Assembly: GCF_000142905.1 (NCBI RefSeq)
Contig: NW_013657663.1
Span: 330,501-394,500, forward strand
Direction of reading: 5' to 3'
Source: Thecamonas trahens ATCC 50062
Taxonomy: Eukaryota; Apusozoa; Apusomonadida; Apusomonadidae
Length of the DNA: 64,000 nt
The translations under genes and the position numbers were made by a program. The first letter of the stretch is position 1, and the number at the start of each line of letters is the position of its first letter. The notes beneath the pieces are model-generated. The model had not been told where the DNA came from. It saw only the letters and a list, made by a program, of their open reading frames with translations, and did not search any database. Positions 33,446-43,871 of this stretch are shown piece after piece.

Positions 33446-35563
33446 ATGGACGACGCCTGGTTCCGGGGTGTGTGCCTGCTGGGCCTGGACGTGGCTGCGC
33501 TGCGAACGGCGACGGGGCTGTCGATCTCGCCGCGCATGTTCGACCAGGCCAACACCAAGGGCATGGAGTACATGATCCACTTTCTGCTCTCGACCATCGA
33601 TCCGCAGGCGGCGGCGAAGACTTTTGCCGGCACCTGGCCCGTCCGTGACAGGGACCAGGCTCGCGAGTTTAAGCGCAAGGCATACGCCATGATCGAGCGG
33701 CTGCAGGCTGCCGGCCACCTGCCGCCCAACACCATCCGCATCTCGACCCTACAGGCTGCCTCGGGCCCACGCATGGCTGCTCTGCTCTGGCACCTGACCG
33801 ATCATGCCATCCGCGTTGTCCTCGCTCGCGATCATCCTTCGTACCCGCTCCCGACCCCACCCTCGCTCGAGGCTGGCACAGACGCCGGCCTTGCTCCGGC
33901 GGCAAACGTTGCCCGCGTCTCGCACGCCCTCCGCATCCGCATCCGCGCCCTGCGGGCGGACGTTCAGTCCACCGCTGCTGCGGGTGTTGCGGACCTCGCC
34001 GCGTGGCGTTCGGCAGTTGCAGAGCTGACTGCTTGTGTCAAAGTCGCCCGCGCTGACGCCGACGCAGCAGCTGCCGACGCCGAGCGGCTTGGCATCGCAG
34101 TCTCGGACGAGGCGGATGCCACGCCGGAGGCCATGGACCAAGGCGCCATTACCCGCGACGGCCTCTCGGCAAAGCTGGTGGCCCGCGCTGAGGCACTTAA
34201 GCGTGAGGCCAAGGATGTGCAAGCTGCCGTCGACGAGCTGCAGACCTTTGCGAACCGCACGGCACACCTACACGCCGCCATCTCGTCGGTCTTGGACGGT
34301 TCTGCAAACTCGTCCGTGCTCTCAAAGACAGAGCTGGCGGTCTCGCTCCCGACTGAGCTCGCCGAGAGCATGACTGCCGAGCTCTCGGCGCTGGGTCTCG
34401 AGGTGCCCGGCACCGGCAGCGGACCGCTCCAGCTCGACGCCCTTGTCTCGCTGTGGGGCCTGGCGCTCAAGCGGATGCGACTCTTCCTTGTTCGTCCTTC
34501 ACCTGACAGCGAGGATGCCGGCACATTGGATGCCTGGCCGGGCGTACCGGACCTTACGGCCGCTGCATCGGCCGCCGCGGCTCTTTCCGAGCAGCACGCC
34601 TCGCTCGACGCCGTTGCCACAGCTCGTGCCACCAAACTGGTGGCATCGCTACTCCCAAGTATCGAAGCATCGATTGCACGCCTCGACGCCGCCCTTGACG
34701 ATGCCCGCCGGATGGTCCGCTCGGCGCATGGGGCGCCGGTTCCGGCCACCCCCGGCAAGCGCCCGGCCGTGCTCATTCCGCCGACGCCCGCGGCGACCCG
34801 CCGATACAACCTGGGCGCACCTCGCCCACCGCCCACCCCGGGCGCTGCCGCCGACGCTCTTCTCTCACCGCTCGGAATCCGTGCGCGGGAAAAGGTCCGC
34901 GAGCAGATGCGCAATCTGGCGGTCCAGCGCGTTGCCTCGCATCTGGCGTTTCCGTCATCGTCGTCGTCGACGGTGTCGGCGTCAGCGTCGGCCTCGGACG
35001 CAGAGTCTGAAGCCAGCGACGAGCACCATGACTTTGATGCGCTTGCCAGCATGCTTGCCGACGCTGTTGTTGGTGGCAGTGAAGGCGCGCTGAGGCAGAT
35101 GTCGGACGCCGTCGCTGGGCTGCTCGGCACCCCGCCGCAGGCAGCACTGCAGTTCCACAGCCCCGAGGCGTTTGCCACCCGGCGCGAGCTGGCGAGGACT
35201 CCCGCGGTCCAACGGCAAGTCGAGAACAGCTCGCCGCGTCAGACACCGTTGCCGACCTGGGCTTCGTTCGAATCGCATCACTCGATCGAGTTTGAGGACG
35301 ATGCTGTTTCACATGCCGACGTGTGCGACAGCCGCGATGCCGATGAGGACTGCACCGAGCGGGCCGAGCGCTACGCACTCGAGTCGAGCTACTCGGACGC
35401 CGAGTCCGGCTATGGCTCATCAGAGAGCGACTCGGCGCAATCGTCGTCTGCGGCGTCGGTCTCGGCGGGGCTTTCGTCGCCCAAGCTGCAGCCGGGCTCG
35501 GACGCCTGGCTCCTCACCGACTACGCGCTGACTGATGACCCTCTCTTTGCTGCTTTTGAGTAA
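33446..35563 (+). CDS. HAUS6: Augmin complex subunit 6-like (HAUS6)
   Basis: Augmin nucleates branched microtubules in spindles by recruiting gamma-tubulin to existing microtubules; HAUS6 contacts the gamma-tubulin ring complex. The N-terminal 140 residues match the HAUS6 N-terminal (CH-like) domain pattern: CLLGLDVAALRTATGLSISP, RMFDQANTKGMEYMIHFLLS, FAGTWPVRDRDQAREFKRKA, then PNTIRISTLQAASGPRMAAL and LWHLTDHAIRV. Coiled coil follows (residues about 160-290; many Ala/Asp/Glu/Lys heptads), then a disordered Ser/Asp-rich C-terminal third with acidic and SP-type sites (SSPRQTPLP), consistent with mitotic phosphorylation. 705 residues, single exon; human HAUS6 is longer mainly in its disordered tail. 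The gene ends 24 bp from NAPRT on the other strand. Confidence 0.82.
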   Translation: MDDAWFRGVCLLGLDVAALRTATGLSISPRMFDQANTKGMEYMIHFLLSTIDPQAAAKTFAGTWPVRDRDQAREFKRKAYAMIERLQAAGHLPPNTIRISTLQAASGPRMAALLWHLTDHAIRVVLARDHPSYPLPTPPSLEAGTDAGLAPAANVARVSHALRIRIRALRADVQSTAAAGVADLAAWRSAVAELTACVKVARADADAAAADAERLGIAVSDEADATPEAMDQGAITRDGLSAKLVARAEALKREAKDVQAAVDELQTFANRTAHLHAAISSVLDGSANSSVLSKTELAVSLPTELAESMTAELSALGLEVPGTGSGPLQLDALVSLWGLALKRMRLFLVRPSPDSEDAGTLDAWPGVPDLTAAASAAAALSEQHASLDAVATARATKLVASLLPSIEASIARLDAALDDARRMVRSAHGAPVPATPGKRPAVLIPPTPAATRRYNLGAPRPPPTPGAAADALLSPLGIRAREKVREQMRNLAVQRVASHLAFPSSSSSTVSASASASDAESEASDEHHDFDALASMLADAVVGGSEGALRQMSDAVAGLLGTPPQAALQFHSPEAFATRRELARTPAVQRQVENSSPRQTPLPTWASFESHHSIEFEDDAVSHADVCDSRDADEDCTERAERYALESSYSDAESGYGSSESDSAQSSSAASVSAGLSSPKLQPGSDAWLLTDYALTDDPLFAAFE

Positions 35564-35587
35564 GAAAGCTACAGATACGGCCGCGGC

Positions 35588-37348
35588 TCACGAGAGCTCG
35601 GGCACTGCCGTCTCGCGGAGCCACAAGTCATGCAGCAGTGTGTACAGCGCATCTGAGAGGTAGACCCGGTACGGCGATGGGTGCTTGACCTGGGTCTGCG
35701 GCTTGAACACGCCCTGCTGCACCAGACAATGGCTCCGCACGCTCTCCAAGCTCGGGAGTTCGCCCACCACACTCGAGTCCGAGTAGAGGGTGGTGAGGAG
35801 CGGCTCGACCGAGCGCGGCTTGACCCGGACCCGCTCGCCCTCGTTGAGAGGGTGACGGCAGAGGAACGGCTCGCCGGCGCGTGGCGGCTCCTCAGACTCG
35901 AGTACCATGACGTCGAGGATGGGGAACTCGTCGTGGCCATGCAACCGGTAGGCGAGCTTGGCGCCGGGCACCGTCACCTTGGCGATGTTCTGTGAGAGCT
36001 TGATGCGCGGCGCGTCGCCGATCTGCACAAGCTTGAACACGCAGCCGAGCGCAGGCTGGGCCTGACAGGTCACCAGGTTGGTGCCGATGCCAAAGGTGTC
36101 GATCGAGTGCCCCGACTCGGCAATGGTGTGGAGAAAAGCCTCGTTGATCGAATCCGAGGCCACAATGTTGAGGTTGCGGAAAGCGAGCGCCGCCGCGGGA
36201 TCACTCGCCAGCTGCGACGCCGCCGCGGCAAACATGTTGCGGGCAGCAATCGAGAGCGCTGCCAGATCGCCCGAGTCGAGTCGGATGCCGCGCGGCTGGT
36301 ATCCAAGTCGCGCCAGCGCGAGCGCCACAGCCATAAAGTTGGGCACGCCCGAATCGAGCGTCGAGTACGTGTCGACCAGTGCGAGGAAGGTGTCCGGAAA
36401 GGCAACGGCGTAGGCCACAAAGGCTGCAAACTCGCCGGCGTTTGTCGTCTCCGCATCGAATCCAAGCTCGGTCAGACAGCCGGCTGCCTCGGTTGCGAGA
36501 TTGACGCTGCGGCTGCCATCCGCCGACGTCACCGTTGGATCCGGGACGTCATCGAGCGAGACAAACGAACAGACAAATGAGTGCGCGTGGGTGCCACGGA
36601 TCGGGATGCCGAACGCCTTGCCGGCCGCCACGTTGGACGTGCCGTGAAAGCCGCCCATGTACGAGTACTTGGAGGCCGACATGCCACCGTCCGGGCCCTG
36701 TGCGCGGCGAAGGCCAAACTCGAGCAGCCGCGCATCCGGACCTGCGGCCTGCACAAACCGAGCCGCGTTTGTCGCCATCAGCGACGCGTAGTTGACCAGG
36801 TTGAGCAGCGTTGTCTCTAGCAGCTGGCACACGCCGAGCGGGCCCGAGATCCGCAGCAGCGGGAGGCGCGGAAAGACGACTGATCCCTCGGCAATAGCCT
36901 TGACTGTCACACCTGCAGTAGACAGGCCAGCCAACCACTCCAAGAACGGCTCCGACACGCCCGGCAGCGTCTCACGAATGTACTCGATGTCATCAGCCGT
37001 AAAGCCAAAGTGGTCCACCAGCCGCAGGCACTCTTCCAGCCCGGCAAAGATGGTGAACTCGCCCTTGAACGGATGCTTGCGAAAGAACAGATCAAACACC
37101 GCATGCTCCTCATGCCGCCCACCCTTGAAGTATGCGTACTGTCTCATTCCCCACATTCCCGTGAGTGCCCAGCACCAGAACCAACCTTCCATTTCCAGCC
37201 CAGCCCACAGTGACCCTCCCCCCCCCCCCCCCCCGCCCCTACTCCCTCCTCGCATTCATACCGCCATGGTCACCTGGTACAGGTCGTTCAGTAGCGGTGA
37301 CACTGCATTGCTGAATGGCGCCGGGAGTGTCGGTGTGTGGCCTGCCAT
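35588..37348 (-). CDS. NAPRT: Nicotinate phosphoribosyltransferase
   Basis: Catalyses nicotinate + PRPP (+ ATP) to nicotinate mononucleotide, the first step of the Preiss-Handler route to NAD. Two exons. Exon 1 (37348-37262, 29 codons) ends LLNDLYQVTMA and is followed by a GTATGA donor. A 123-nt intron containing a G17 run (as transcribed) ends GACAG, and exon 2 starts at 37138 with YAYFKGGRHEEHAVFDLFFR. Joined, the conserved DLYQVTMAYAY motif is restored. Other family marks are FAGLEECL, MGGFHGTSNV, GTHAHSFV (catalytic His), GIRLDSGDL (PRPP binding) and FGIGTNLVTC. 545 residues, like human NAPRT (538). The open frame continues past exon 2 into the intron, so the apparent longer N-terminus is false. 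Confidence 0.95.
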
Positions 37349-37362
37349 GACGGCTTAGGTCA

Positions 37363-37397
37363 AGTGGTGGTGGTGGTGGTGGCGGTGGTGGTGGTGG
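37363..37397. repeat. (GGT)n microsatellite
   Basis: About twelve GGT triplets with one GGC interruption, in the 230-bp spacer upstream of NAPRT and downstream of the next minus-strand gene. No convincing coding frame runs through it. Confidence 0.85.
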
Positions 37398-37578
37398 CCA
37401 CAGCCGCTGCCGCTGCTGTCACCGCCGTTCACCCTCCAACAGCTGTCAACCGGTTAGGTGTGATAGTAGTTGGAGATCGGCCCATGGATGGCATGTTCAA
37501 AGCTTCTGACAATCGCATGGTCAGGGTAAGGCAGACAGGCCGGGCAGGGAGGAGTGTTTCTCGTTGGACAGAATTGTA

Positions 37579-39948
37579 TCAGGCTTGAGGAGCGAGGTGG
37601 TGGCGAAGAAAGGCTGTCATCTTGCGGTAGATGTGGGCGTGCGCGCCGTCGGCGTTGATGCCGTGGTTCTGGTTCGGGAAGGCAAAGCCATCAAAGGCAA
37701 CACCAGCTTGAACAAGCGCCATGTCCAGCTGGGCAGTGTGCGTGTAGCGGACGTTGTCGTCTGCGAGGCCGGCCATGAGCAGAAAGGCGGTGGAGGGAGA
37801 GGCCGGCGGCGGCTCCTTTGCAACCGTGGCCACAACCGATGTTGCGATGTAGCCGTCGCCGTTGGATGCGGGCGTGCCCATGTACCGCTCGGTGTAGATA
37901 GAGTCATACCAGCGCCAGTCGGTTACGGGGGCAACCGAGATGATGGCGGCAAAGGCATCGCGCCCCGCTGGCGATGCAAACGCCGATGCGGCCACAAAGC
38001 CACCAAACGACCATCCAAACAGCGCCATGTGGTCCTCATCGACGTAGGGAAGCTGTGCAACAAACGCTGCAGCAGCAAGCTGGTCGGCCAGCTCCCGCTC
38101 GCCCAGCCGGAGGTAGGTCTGATGCTCGAAAGTGAGGCCACGCCCGCCGGTGCCGGCGCCGTCAACGCAGACCACGATGATCTCCTCCGACGACGCCAGC
38201 GCGAGCTGCCAGCTCGCGCTGTACCGGGCTGTTACCTGCTGCGAGCCCGGGCCCGAGTACTGGTGCATGAGCACCGGATACTTCCGACTCGGGTCAAAGC
38301 TCGGCGGCTTGAGGATGTACCCGAGGTTGTGGATGCCACCGTACGCGCCCGGCACCTCGATAAACTCGCGACTTGCCAGCGCGTATCCGGTGAGCTTGGT
38401 TGCAAGCGCCGCATTGTCCTCCAACACCACCAGTGGCGTGTCGTCAGCAGTGGCATGGACCGTGTAGACTGGTACACTCGGACCGAAGATTACAACCAGA
38501 TAGTGCTCGCGAGTTGGCGAGAGCGAGACCGACGCCCAGGCGTCGGCAGGGCTCAGGCGCTCGGCCGTCGCCTCGCGAGTCGGATCGAGACCGAGGCCGC
38601 GGATGGCAACCAGAGCGCGGGTCCGAGGCGTCGGCGCCGTCTCGACGTAGACCGAGTCCCCGTCCCGGCTCACACCCACAATCCGGGTTACTGGCGCGCC
38701 TGCGTCGAGCCAAGCCACTGGCGCGGTCGAGGTGCTGCCGTCGAGCCTAAACACGCCTACCGCAAGCTCGTTACCATGCGGCTGTAGATCGAGGTACGTC
38801 TGCGTTGCGCCAAGTTCAGAGCTTGATGGGAAGAAGACAGGCTCGGTGAGTTCCAGCCAAGTGTCGGACGCAAGCTCGTTGACAACCGAGCTGGTCCATG
38901 CCCCGGGACCAGCCCGCGTTGCCGCGACCAGGAACCCGTGCTGCTGTGCGCGATCGAGCACGCGCACGGTGAGTACTGACGATGATGCCCACGCCACCTG
39001 GACCACATACTGGTCAGCAGTCCCACGGCCGGCCACAAGTGTGTCCACTAGGACAGGACTAGGCTCGGTGAGGTTGCGAACCCAGAGGGTGACGTTCGAG
39101 TTGGTCCCACCTGGCACCGGATACTTGTAGCGATAGCGCTCAGGATACGGACCAGCACCGGGGTAGACGTCAAAGCCGGTCGACGCCACCTGCGTTTCAT
39201 CAAATCGCAGGTATGCCAGAGACGTGCCGTCGGGCGACCACCAGAGCGTCACGTCGGCTGAGTACACCTCTTCCTCGTAGACCCAGTCTGGTACGCCATT
39301 GAGGACCTCAGAGAGCTTGCCGTCGCTAGTCAACCAGGTGACCAAGCCCCCCAGATCAAGATCGACAACGCCGAGATTGGTGGCGGCAGCGTCGACGACG
39401 GCGAGCCTGGATGCGCCGTCAGGCGCCCACACAGCCTTGCGCAGCCGAGTCTGGCCCAGGACCGCCATCTCTGTTCCTGATGCCACAGTATACACCGCAT
39501 ACACCGCACTCGTCGAGTGGCGGTACAGTCGCTGCGCATCGCGGGCAAGTAGGACCTTGGTTCCGTCCGGCGCGACCGCATACGCGTCGACGTCGGCCAT
39601 GGCGCTCGCCGGGACGAGTTCGACCGGGCGGGTGCTCGCCGAGCCAAAAGCGATCAGCGCGCCCGAGTCTGGATCGACAGCCGTAGCAACCAACGGGCCT
39701 CCGAGCGGCATCCACTGAAAGCGCGGTGAGTTTGGCACCAGATCGCCCGCCACGTATCCGTCGACGTCAAAGACCGTGCCTGTCGGCGCTCCTGGGCCGT
39801 CTGTCCCGCCCCGCGTTGCCGACCCACCGCCAAGCACCAGGACAGCCACCACCAGCGCCACAGCGACCACCACACCTCCACCAACCGCGACACGAAGCAC
39901 CTGGACATGTGAGGACCGCCGGCGTCTCGCGTCCACCACGTTCAGCAT
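37579..39948 (-). CDS. Dipeptidyl peptidase IV-like serine peptidase (S9B)
   Basis: 789 residues, single exon. The ATG at 39948 begins a short basic cytosolic segment (DARRRRSS) and a signal anchor (GGGVVVAVALVVAVLVLGG), predicting a type II membrane protein with a lumenal or extracellular catalytic part, as in DPP4/DPAP. The eight-bladed propeller carries the S9B motif DWVYEEEV (about residue 222), whose Glu pair binds the substrate N-terminus. The alpha/beta hydrolase end has nucleophile Ser in FGWSFGGF (about 647), Asp in GLADDNVRY (about 727) and His in NQNHGI (about 762). All catalytic residues are present. The family removes X-Pro or X-Ala dipeptides; exact specificity cannot be read from the sequence. 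It is head-to-tail with NAPRT, the only same-strand minus pair in the window. Confidence 0.92.
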   Translation of the reverse strand: MLNVVDARRRRSSHVQVLRVAVGGGVVVAVALVVAVLVLGGGSATRGGTDGPGAPTGTVFDVDGYVAGDLVPNSPRFQWMPLGGPLVATAVDPDSGALIAFGSASTRPVELVPASAMADVDAYAVAPDGTKVLLARDAQRLYRHSTSAVYAVYTVASGTEMAVLGQTRLRKAVWAPDGASRLAVVDAAATNLGVVDLDLGGLVTWLTSDGKLSEVLNGVPDWVYEEEVYSADVTLWWSPDGTSLAYLRFDETQVASTGFDVYPGAGPYPERYRYKYPVPGGTNSNVTLWVRNLTEPSPVLVDTLVAGRGTADQYVVQVAWASSSVLTVRVLDRAQQHGFLVAATRAGPGAWTSSVVNELASDTWLELTEPVFFPSSSELGATQTYLDLQPHGNELAVGVFRLDGSTSTAPVAWLDAGAPVTRIVGVSRDGDSVYVETAPTPRTRALVAIRGLGLDPTREATAERLSPADAWASVSLSPTREHYLVVIFGPSVPVYTVHATADDTPLVVLEDNAALATKLTGYALASREFIEVPGAYGGIHNLGYILKPPSFDPSRKYPVLMHQYSGPGSQQVTARYSASWQLALASSEEIIVVCVDGAGTGGRGLTFEHQTYLRLGERELADQLAAAAFVAQLPYVDEDHMALFGWSFGGFVAASAFASPAGRDAFAAIISVAPVTDWRWYDSIYTERYMGTPASNGDGYIATSVVATVAKEPPPASPSTAFLLMAGLADDNVRYTHTAQLDMALVQAGVAFDGFAFPNQNHGINADGAHAHIYRKMTAFLRHHLAPQA

Positions 39949-40835
39949 CGGCAGGCAAAGTGGCGAGAGAGATGCCAAGCCTGTTCGTGGGCATACAGCG
40001 CAGAGCCGCCGCCTGACGAGTCAGCAGCACCCATCGAGTTCGGACTCGGCCATCCTTACGCCATCTGTTGTGCAATAGTAGAGAACAGAGGCAATCGACG
40101 GGGCGGGCATGGCCAGGCCGTGCCGATCGTGTTGTCCCGGACCGGATCAACCGGATCGGATCATCAGACAGATAGAGGCGATTTCGATCGGAGCGAGGGA
40201 GCTCCGATGCCCATGCAAACCATGGAATGTAAGCAAGCCGTGAGCGTTAGGCTAGCAGTGTGTGTGAGGTGGGTGGTTGGTTGGGGTGGGTGAGCATAGG
40301 TTGGATGGCAGCGGCCGAGCCCGCATGGCTAACCTGCCGTCGGACTGTCACTGGGTAGCGGAGGAGGGACAGGGACGAAGGGCAAGAGGGGGGGGGGGGG
40401 GGGGGGATGGACCACACGACTCCAACAAGACTAAGGCAGACAGCAGAGGATGCGGCCAACCGTGCTTGTAGCAGCAGTGGCAGCAGCAGTGGCTGGGTGC
40501 ATTGCACAGGCACAGGGTGCGCTGGAGACTGACCACTGGCGGGCCGAGACGTGTACGTGAAGTGAGGGGGGAAGGGGAAGGGGGAGGGAGGGGAAGGGGG
40601 AGGGGAGGGGGGGGGGGGGGGGGGGAGGGAGGAAGGAGTACTCATACATGTATGCCATCTGTTTGTGTGGTTGTGCCTGTGGGTGGGTGTGTCTACTGGT
40701 GCGGCCGGCTGCGGTGCGGTCGGCGGCGGCGCGGTCGGCGGCGGTGTGCGTATCTACGGCGGGGAATACGGTCGGCTGGGACGTGTGGGACGTGGCGTGG
40801 TGAGGACAGTCGCGGAGCAGGGAGGGTTCTTGGGA
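39949..40835. other. Divergent spacer with two G19 tracts
   Basis: An 887-bp region upstream of the DPP IV-like and seven-TM genes. It holds G19 runs at 40388-40406 and 40607-40625, the second within a GGGGA-rich purine block. The frame upstream of the seven-TM start is open, but its earliest codons are not ATG and its product is Gly/Val low-complexity, so an upstream exon is possible but unproven. Confidence 0.5.
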
Positions 40836-41885
40836 ATGTGGTGGGTGGCGGCGATGGTACTGATTGCGTACACGATTCTGTTTGGAGTCTTCAAGCACGC
40901 CTTTCTCACTCGCTGGCATCTGTTGGCGCTGGTGGACTTGGCTCTGATGCTGCTGATGTTTGTCCTCCGATGGGGCGTCTATCTGGAGGCCTTTGTGGGG
41001 AGCTACTCGGCTAATGTGTTCTTTGACTTTCTAACTCTGCTCTTCCAGCTCGCGCTCGTCACCGACATGCTTTTCCTGTGGCTCTACGAGTATAACCGGT
41101 TCACGCGGATGACGCTTGTTCGCCGCTCGTCATTCTGCTACACGCTCATCCTCCAGCCGTCGTTCTCGCTCTGGATCATCGCCGCAGTTCGAGCGGTGGT
41201 TTCGACGGGCCTGCTGGCGGTCGCGGTCTTCTACGCGGCCGAAGAGACCAAGAACCAGGAGTTTGTGGGCAGGATGTACTTTGTGGCACATCTTGTGGCG
41301 TTAATCTTCTACGCCGTCTTCCCGATTGCGATCTTCAACGCGCTGCTCTCGGCATACTCGTACTCGAAGAAGGTGCGAAAGTCCGGGCGGCGGGTCCTTC
41401 GTGAGATCTCGTTCTCATATCTGTATGTGCCGGCCGGCGCTGTGGTCTACTTTTTCATCTTTGCGCTCTGGCTCGTCATCTCGCGGCAGAACCTTGGCCT
41501 GCAGCGGACAACGTCGGGCATTGTGTCCATCCAGATTGACACCCATGAGGCGATGAAGACGCCACTCTTTGCGGTCGCCATCCTGCTCGTCCTTGCCTTC
41601 CGCATTCGGGACTACCAGGAGATGCGTGACCTGGCCATGTTTTCGGACGACGAGGAGGAAGCACTCGAGCAGACCGCGCGGACCACAGCCCGCGCACCGG
41701 GCGGTGCCATGCCCATTGTCCGCAAGGTCTCCCGTGAGTCGTACGTCCACTACCCGGTCCAGGATCCGGGCTCTGCCGACGACCCGCACTCATCCGAGTA
41801 CACCTTTGCCACCGACGCCACCATGTCGACCGAGACCACTACCGATGATGGCTCGGGCTCGGGCTCGTCCTCGTCCTCATCGTAG
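40836..41885 (+). CDS. Seven-transmembrane protein of unknown family
   Basis: About 349 residues from the first in-frame ATG (an upstream exon cannot be excluded). Seven hydrophobic spans are visible: VAAMVLIAYTILFGVF; LALVDLALMLLMFVL; FFDFLTLLFQLALVTDMLFL; LWIIAAVRAVVSTGLLAVAV; FVAHLVALIFYAVFPIAIFN; FSYLYVPAGAVVYFFIFALW; and PLFAVAILLVLAF. Loops after spans 3 and 5 are basic (RFTRMTLVRRS; SKKVRKSGRRVLRE), placing them in the cytosol by the positive-inside rule. The C-terminal tail is acidic/Ser-Thr-rich (SDDEEEALEQ ... SGSGSSSSSS). The layout resembles GPCR-like or TOM1/THH1-like seven-span families, but I see no diagnostic motif for either. It ends 36 bp from a convergent gene. Confidence 0.65.
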   Translation: MWWVAAMVLIAYTILFGVFKHAFLTRWHLLALVDLALMLLMFVLRWGVYLEAFVGSYSANVFFDFLTLLFQLALVTDMLFLWLYEYNRFTRMTLVRRSSFCYTLILQPSFSLWIIAAVRAVVSTGLLAVAVFYAAEETKNQEFVGRMYFVAHLVALIFYAVFPIAIFNALLSAYSYSKKVRKSGRRVLREISFSYLYVPAGAVVYFFIFALWLVISRQNLGLQRTTSGIVSIQIDTHEAMKTPLFAVAILLVLAFRIRDYQEMRDLAMFSDDEEEALEQTARTTARAPGGAMPIVRKVSRESYVHYPVQDPGSADDPHSSEYTFATDATMSTETTTDDGSGSGSSSSSS

Positions 41886-41921
41886 AATGGGCACATGTGA
41901 TGCCTTTAAAGTTGCCATGGG

Positions 41922-43540
41922 CTAGTCAAAGCCCGAGTCCTCCGAGTCCCAGTCTTCGGTCTCGCTCTTCTTCTCGTCGTTCTCCCATGCAATGTCGGCG
42001 TACGAAGGCGGTGCGTCAGTGACAGAGTATGCCGGAAGCTCGGGGGCGCTGGCCGCTCCTGAACCAAAAACAGGATCGATGGGATGATCTGTTGGGAGTC
42101 GCCCGATCCGACCACCAGCTGGTACGGAACGGTGCCGACGACCTGGCCGAGCGTTGAGAGCGGCGAGCGGAGGAGCATGTACGCGCGCATCTCGGCGAGC
42201 AGCGGGTACCCACGGAGCTTGAGAGCAAACGCGAGTTGCTCGCGAATGCGCCGGGCACCGTAGCGGCCCTTGATCGGCTTCCAGCCGCGCTGGATGCGGA
42301 GGCCGATGCGTTCAAAATAGTCGGCCATGGAAGTCTTGACGGCGGCCGGGGCCAGCGCAGAGGTGTGTAGCGTGTCGCCGTGGGTGGTCCAGACCGAGAA
42401 GGCGCGCGGCGCTGGTTGCGCCACCCCGCTCGGAACCGCTGGCACAAACAGCGTTGCGGTGTTGGCAACAAGCGAGCCGACAATGACACCAAGTGACCAG
42501 CGCTCCTGCAGCAGCTGCCAAATGTGCGGGAGGCTCGACATCAGCATGTGGTTGGTCCAGCTGAGCGGATAGCCGCGGAAGACGAGCTTGTCCTCGCGGC
42601 CCCACTTGCTGCTTGCGTGAGCTTCGCGCTTGACAGCCAGCGGCGGGGTCTCAGCCAGACGCGCGGCGTGCCCCGGGTCAAAGTTGACCACCGACTCGGG
42701 CGTGTAGCCGACAATGTCGGCCGACTCGGCGATAATGCCGGCAAAGATCGGGTGAAACTCATCGGGTGTGCTGGCAGAGAATCTGACGGTATCTGCGGTG
42801 AGCGAGATGGCCATGTAGGGCATCTCCCTCGCTGCATCCGGGTTGTAGCGCACGAGAAAGGTCCGCTCCGTGAGCGGAGTCTCTATCATGAGGCCGACAG
42901 CAGCGGCGGCAGTAAAGACGTCCGCGGCAGCAGTCAAAGACTGCATGGGGTAGCCCTTGAACTTGACCCGCCAGCGCTCATAGACGGGCATGCCGTCCTT
43001 GCCTGCCTTGGCCACGATGCCGTGCTTGTCGAGCGTCCGATGGAAGCGCGGCGCCTTCTGGGCCTTGTACAGCTCAGAGATCCCCACAAACGAGGCGGCG
43101 AGGGCGGTGATTGGTGCAATCGGCCCGCGGCCGGAGAGATACAGCTCATCCGAGCCAAAGGTGAGCACAAAGAGCTCTCCGACCGGCGGCGGAGGGTCGA
43201 GCGCTCCGCGTGGCCAGCAGATGAGCTCCGAGTAGTTGCCAAGAGTGAGGTAGGCGTAGCCGAGGGCAGTCATGGTATCGATGAGCAGGGTCCAGACCAA
43301 GCCTTTGGTGTTCACGTTCATGTAGCCCTTGAACTTAGCGACCGTCCTGAGGGCGGTGGTCATCCCGGCCTTCTTGGTGAACAGATCGCGCTGCAGCAGT
43401 CGCCCGGCATCGACAAAGACTTTCACGATGTGGTCCATGACCTCGGGCGGCGTGGCAGGCGAGAACGCGAGCGAGTCGCCCTGGTACAGGCTGACCACAA
43501 ACATGCCCGGAGACGCCGGAGGCGGGTTAGATGCAGCCAT
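41922..43540 (-). CDS. Protein with repeated F(K/R)GY motifs and C-terminal PPxY
   Basis: 539 residues after bridging one frame break. The ATG at 43540 begins MAASNPPPASPGMFVVSLYQ. A motif recurs four times: KFKGYMNV, KFKGYPMQ, VFRGYPLS and KLRGYPLL. Each is followed by a helical, Leu/Met-rich stretch, suggesting four diverged copies of a domain of about 100-150 residues. The C-terminal tail reads ELPAYSVTDAPPSYADIAW and then acidic SETEDWDSEDSGFD. PPSY is a PPxY ligand for WW domains, typical of NEDD4-ligase adaptors. The tail is in a -1 frame relative to the body; one extra base at the GGG 42081-42083 (plus strand) joins them. I recognise no family. The motif and tail suggest a cytosolic adaptor (inference). 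Convergent with the seven-TM gene. Confidence 0.65.
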
Positions 43541-43871
43541 TGCGTGGTCCTGCGAGCGTGGGTGGTCCTGCGAGTGTGGTTGGTCGTGCAGAGAGTGCGG
43601 TCTGTCGAGGCGACGAACACTGTTATTGGAAATGTGTTCGCTTTTGATGGGAAATGGCTGGAAATGGCTTTGGTGGTTCTCGCCACCCAATGGTTGCAAC
43701 TCGCACATGCGAGTGATGTCCTCAGCAATTTGGTTGTGCCAGTGTCCGGCCACCCCCCCACAATCCCACCAAATCGCTGTCACCATCCAATCGCTGCCAG
43801 CCGGAGTAAACGTCACTCCATCAGTCACCCCTCCCCCTCACAGTCCTCTGTCGTGAGACACACGCCCACAC
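43541..43871. promoter_or_regulatory. Divergent upstream region
   Basis: A 331-bp spacer between the PPxY protein and PTB-RPEL starts. Near 43555-43605 a degenerate repeat of TGGTCCTGCGAG type occurs two or three times. No defined regulatory element was recognised. Confidence 0.4.

Noticed and set aside
37139-37255. N-terminal extension of NAPRT encoded by the open frame beyond exon 2
   Set aside because: The extension is Gly-rich simple sequence read through the intron; joining exon 1 restores the conserved DLYQVTMAYAY motif.
37564-38787. 407-codon open frame on the plus strand
   Set aside because: It is antisense to the DPP IV-like gene, which carries intact catalytic motifs here.
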